Assembly: GCA_944371685.1 (NCBI GenBank)
Contig: CALVXV010000069.1
Span: 1 to 6,435 of the forward strand
DNA from: an uncultured Bacilli bacterium
GTDB lineage: Bacteria; Bacillota_I; Bacilli_A; RF39; UBA660
Direction of reading: 5' to 3'
Length of the DNA stretch: 6,435 bases
This document shows, one piece after another, positions 5,143 to 6,435 of the stretch. The translations under genes and the position numbers were made by a program. The notes under the pieces were generated by a model, which was given only the letters and a program-made list of their open reading frames with translations, made no database searches and had not been told where the DNA came from. Position 1 is the first letter of the stretch. Each line of letters opens with the position of its first letter.

Positions 5143-6369
5143 AGTTTTTGAATTACCTTTACTAAATGCTTGGTTAAATATTAATAAATATTTATATATT
5201 TCATTTTGATTGGCAAAGATAACGCCATTATTTTTTAAATTTTCAAACATGCCATTGTTACCAGTTTGTTTGGTTATGTTATTTTCTTTGACAAAGTCGT
5301 CAAATAAAGGGTCTATTAATAGAAATTTTGTATCATTTATACTATTATCTTGGTAACTAGCTACTACAAAGGCATGTGGGTCTAATATAGGGTTAAAAAA
5401 GCAAACATTTAATATTTGAGCGGTAATATCTCTTTCATCTAAGTAGTCTTTAACCATAGAGGCTAATTCTTCATCCAAACTATAATGCTCTGGTATTTGC
5501 TGTTTTTGTTCTTTTATTTTTTTAACTAAATTCATAATGGTTTTTGGTGAAGATTTTCTCTTTCCTTTATTATGATAATTATTTTCTAATTCAATTATAG
5601 AGTCACAAATTTTAAAGTAATAAAAACTAATTATTGATGAGAAATCATTTTCTTCGCCTATGGCTTTTTGCATGGCTTTTTTGTATGTTTTATTTTCATT
5701 ACTTGAAATATATACTGGAGGTATGTCAACATCCATAAAAAGTTTATTAATAAAGGCGCGAATTGAACGACCGTTTCCGTCTGCGAAAGGATGAATTTTA
5801 ATTAGTCTACATTTTAGTATGATACATTTGTCAATATAGGAAAATAAAAGACTAGGATTATTTTTTACTTCCTCTTGCATGTTTAATAATTCTTTTAAAT
5901 CATAATCAAGCATTTTCATTTCATATCTGATATAACTAGCGGGAGTTAAATCAACGGGAACACCATCTAAATGGGCATCGCCATTTCTAATATTTCCACC
6001 AAAATCAGGGTATGGAGCTTTAGAAAACAATTTACGGTGCAAATCAAGTAAGGTATAAATATCAAAGTGGTTATTTATTTCATCTGATAATAAATAATCA
6101 TACATTTCTTGTAAACCTTGCTTTTCAAAATCTAAGTGGGCGTTTTCCAAAATAGATTCACATGCAACATAATGTCTTAGAAATTCCTTGGCTTCTTTGT
6201 TTAAATGACGTCTTTCTGGCGTTAATTGATAATAGAAAATCAGTAGTCTTTTAGGAATAACAAGTCCGTCTTTATATAGTTGTCTAGTTCTTTTTCTTTC
6301 TACATAATCGTTAAATAATGCTTTTAAAATTTCTGATAATTCTTCTTGATTTGTAATAATTCCACCCAT
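5125..6369 (-). CDS. Fic-domain protein (probable protein AMPylase) with a long C-terminal extension
   Basis: Fic enzymes transfer AMP, or less often another phosphate-linked group, from a nucleotide to a target protein side chain. The 414-residue protein has the complete signature HPFADGNGR (193-201; catalytic His193, Asp197 for the metal, Arg201) plus the second arginine Arg204. GGNIRNGDAHLDGVP (124-138) fits the substrate-binding flap. The Fic core spans about 60-260. ESILEN (71-76) sits where the N-terminal inhibitory helix of class II Fic proteins carries [S/T]xxxE[G/N]; Glu75 and Asn76 fit, but the Ser/Thr position is Glu71. Residues 270-414 are not part of a standard Fic protein. They contain HAFVVASYQD (332-341) and FLLIDPLFDDF (349-359), suggestive of a papain/transglutaminase-like fold. 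No signal peptide is seen. The ATG is set by AAGGTGAT 3 nt upstream. It is transcribed alone, with no adjacent antitoxin gene visible. Confidence 0.92.
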   Translation of the reverse strand: MGGIITNQEELSEILKALFNDYVERKRTRQLYKDGLVIPKRLLIFYYQLTPERRHLNKEAKEFLRHYVACESILENAHLDFEKQGLQEMYDYLLSDEINNHFDIYTLLDLHRKLFSKAPYPDFGGNIRNGDAHLDGVPVDLTPASYIRYEMKMLDYDLKELLNMQEEVKNNPSLLFSYIDKCIILKCRLIKIHPFADGNGRSIRAFINKLFMDVDIPPVYISSNENKTYKKAMQKAIGEENDFSSIISFYYFKICDSIIELENNYHNKGKRKSSPKTIMNLVKKIKEQKQQIPEHYSLDEELASMVKDYLDERDITAQILNVCFFNPILDPHAFVVASYQDNSINDTKFLLIDPLFDDFVKENNITKQTGNNGMFENLKNNGVIFANQNEIYKYLLIFNQAFSKGNSKTKKFPN

Positions 6370-6390
6370 AATATCACCTTTTTGAATGAT

Positions 6391-6419
6391 ATTTTAACAA
6401 ATTATTAAAACATAGTCAA
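6391..6419 (-). promoter_or_regulatory. Promoter of the fic gene
   Basis: On the minus strand, -35 TTGACT (6419-6414) and -10 TAAAAT (6396-6391) are exactly 17 bp apart, with TGT extending the -10. The predicted start near 6384 gives a leader of about 15 nt. An inverted repeat, AATATCA (6370-6376) and TGATATT (6387-6393), spans from the -10 to the start codon and could be an operator. Its arms are short and A/T-rich. Confidence 0.68.
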
Positions 6420-6435
6420 TTTTACATGTGAACGT

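Noticed and set aside
4884..6369. XRE and fic as a toxin-antitoxin operon
   Set aside because: The genes are convergent and separated by a bidirectional terminator, so they are not co-transcribed; the XRE gene is better explained as regulator of the divergent surface-protein gene.
1..6435. CRISPR array, insertion sequence, tRNA or rRNA
   Set aside because: No regularly spaced repeats, transposase, terminal repeats, cloverleaf or ribosomal RNA core sequences were seen on either strand.

Overview
The window is about 70% A+T, uses the standard code (ordinary TGG tryptophans) and has Bacillus-like signals: TTGACA/TATAAT promoters, AGGAGG-type ribosome sites and A/T hairpin terminators. The delta subunit of RNA polymerase (rpoE) beside a YwiB/DUF1934 gene indicates the Bacilli side of the Firmicutes. 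The proteins read like those of low-GC, uncultured gut-type Bacilli. The assignment to a lineage is inference.

Layout. The left edge holds the first codons of a minus-strand gene behind a strong promoter whose spacer contains a LexA (SOS)-like box. Then come a repeat-rich control region and a small plus-strand XRE repressor with its own terminator (328-594). Positions 657-807 hold a consensus promoter followed by three hairpins, a candidate small RNA. Next are two minus-strand housekeeping genes, rpoE (878-1333) and a DUF1934 gene (1389-1751), each with its own promoter. Divergent from them is a complete class A penicillin-binding protein (1850-3832), which polymerises and crosslinks peptidoglycan. 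It converges, through a hairpin made only of A and T in its stem, on a membrane-anchored extracellular protein of unknown role (3864-4781). That gene faces a second small XRE regulator (4884-5132) across 102 bp containing a perfect 23-bp inverted repeat that overlaps the -35 regions of both genes. The regulator converges on and overlaps by 8 bp a Fic-domain protein (5125-6369) that has an unusual C-terminal extension.

How it fits together. rpoE, DUF1934 and the penicillin-binding protein look like core functions. The extracellular protein with its divergent XRE regulator looks like a switchable accessory surface module: the regulator is predicted to bind the inverted repeat and control both promoters. 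The Fic protein has a complete active-site motif and probably modifies a target protein with AMP or a similar group. Its self-inhibition, if present, would come from an N-terminal helix with a non-standard motif. The most interesting items are the surface-protein/XRE/operator module, the Fic C-terminal domain, the three-hairpin RNA candidate and the SOS-like promoter. No tRNA, rRNA, CRISPR array or insertion sequence was seen.
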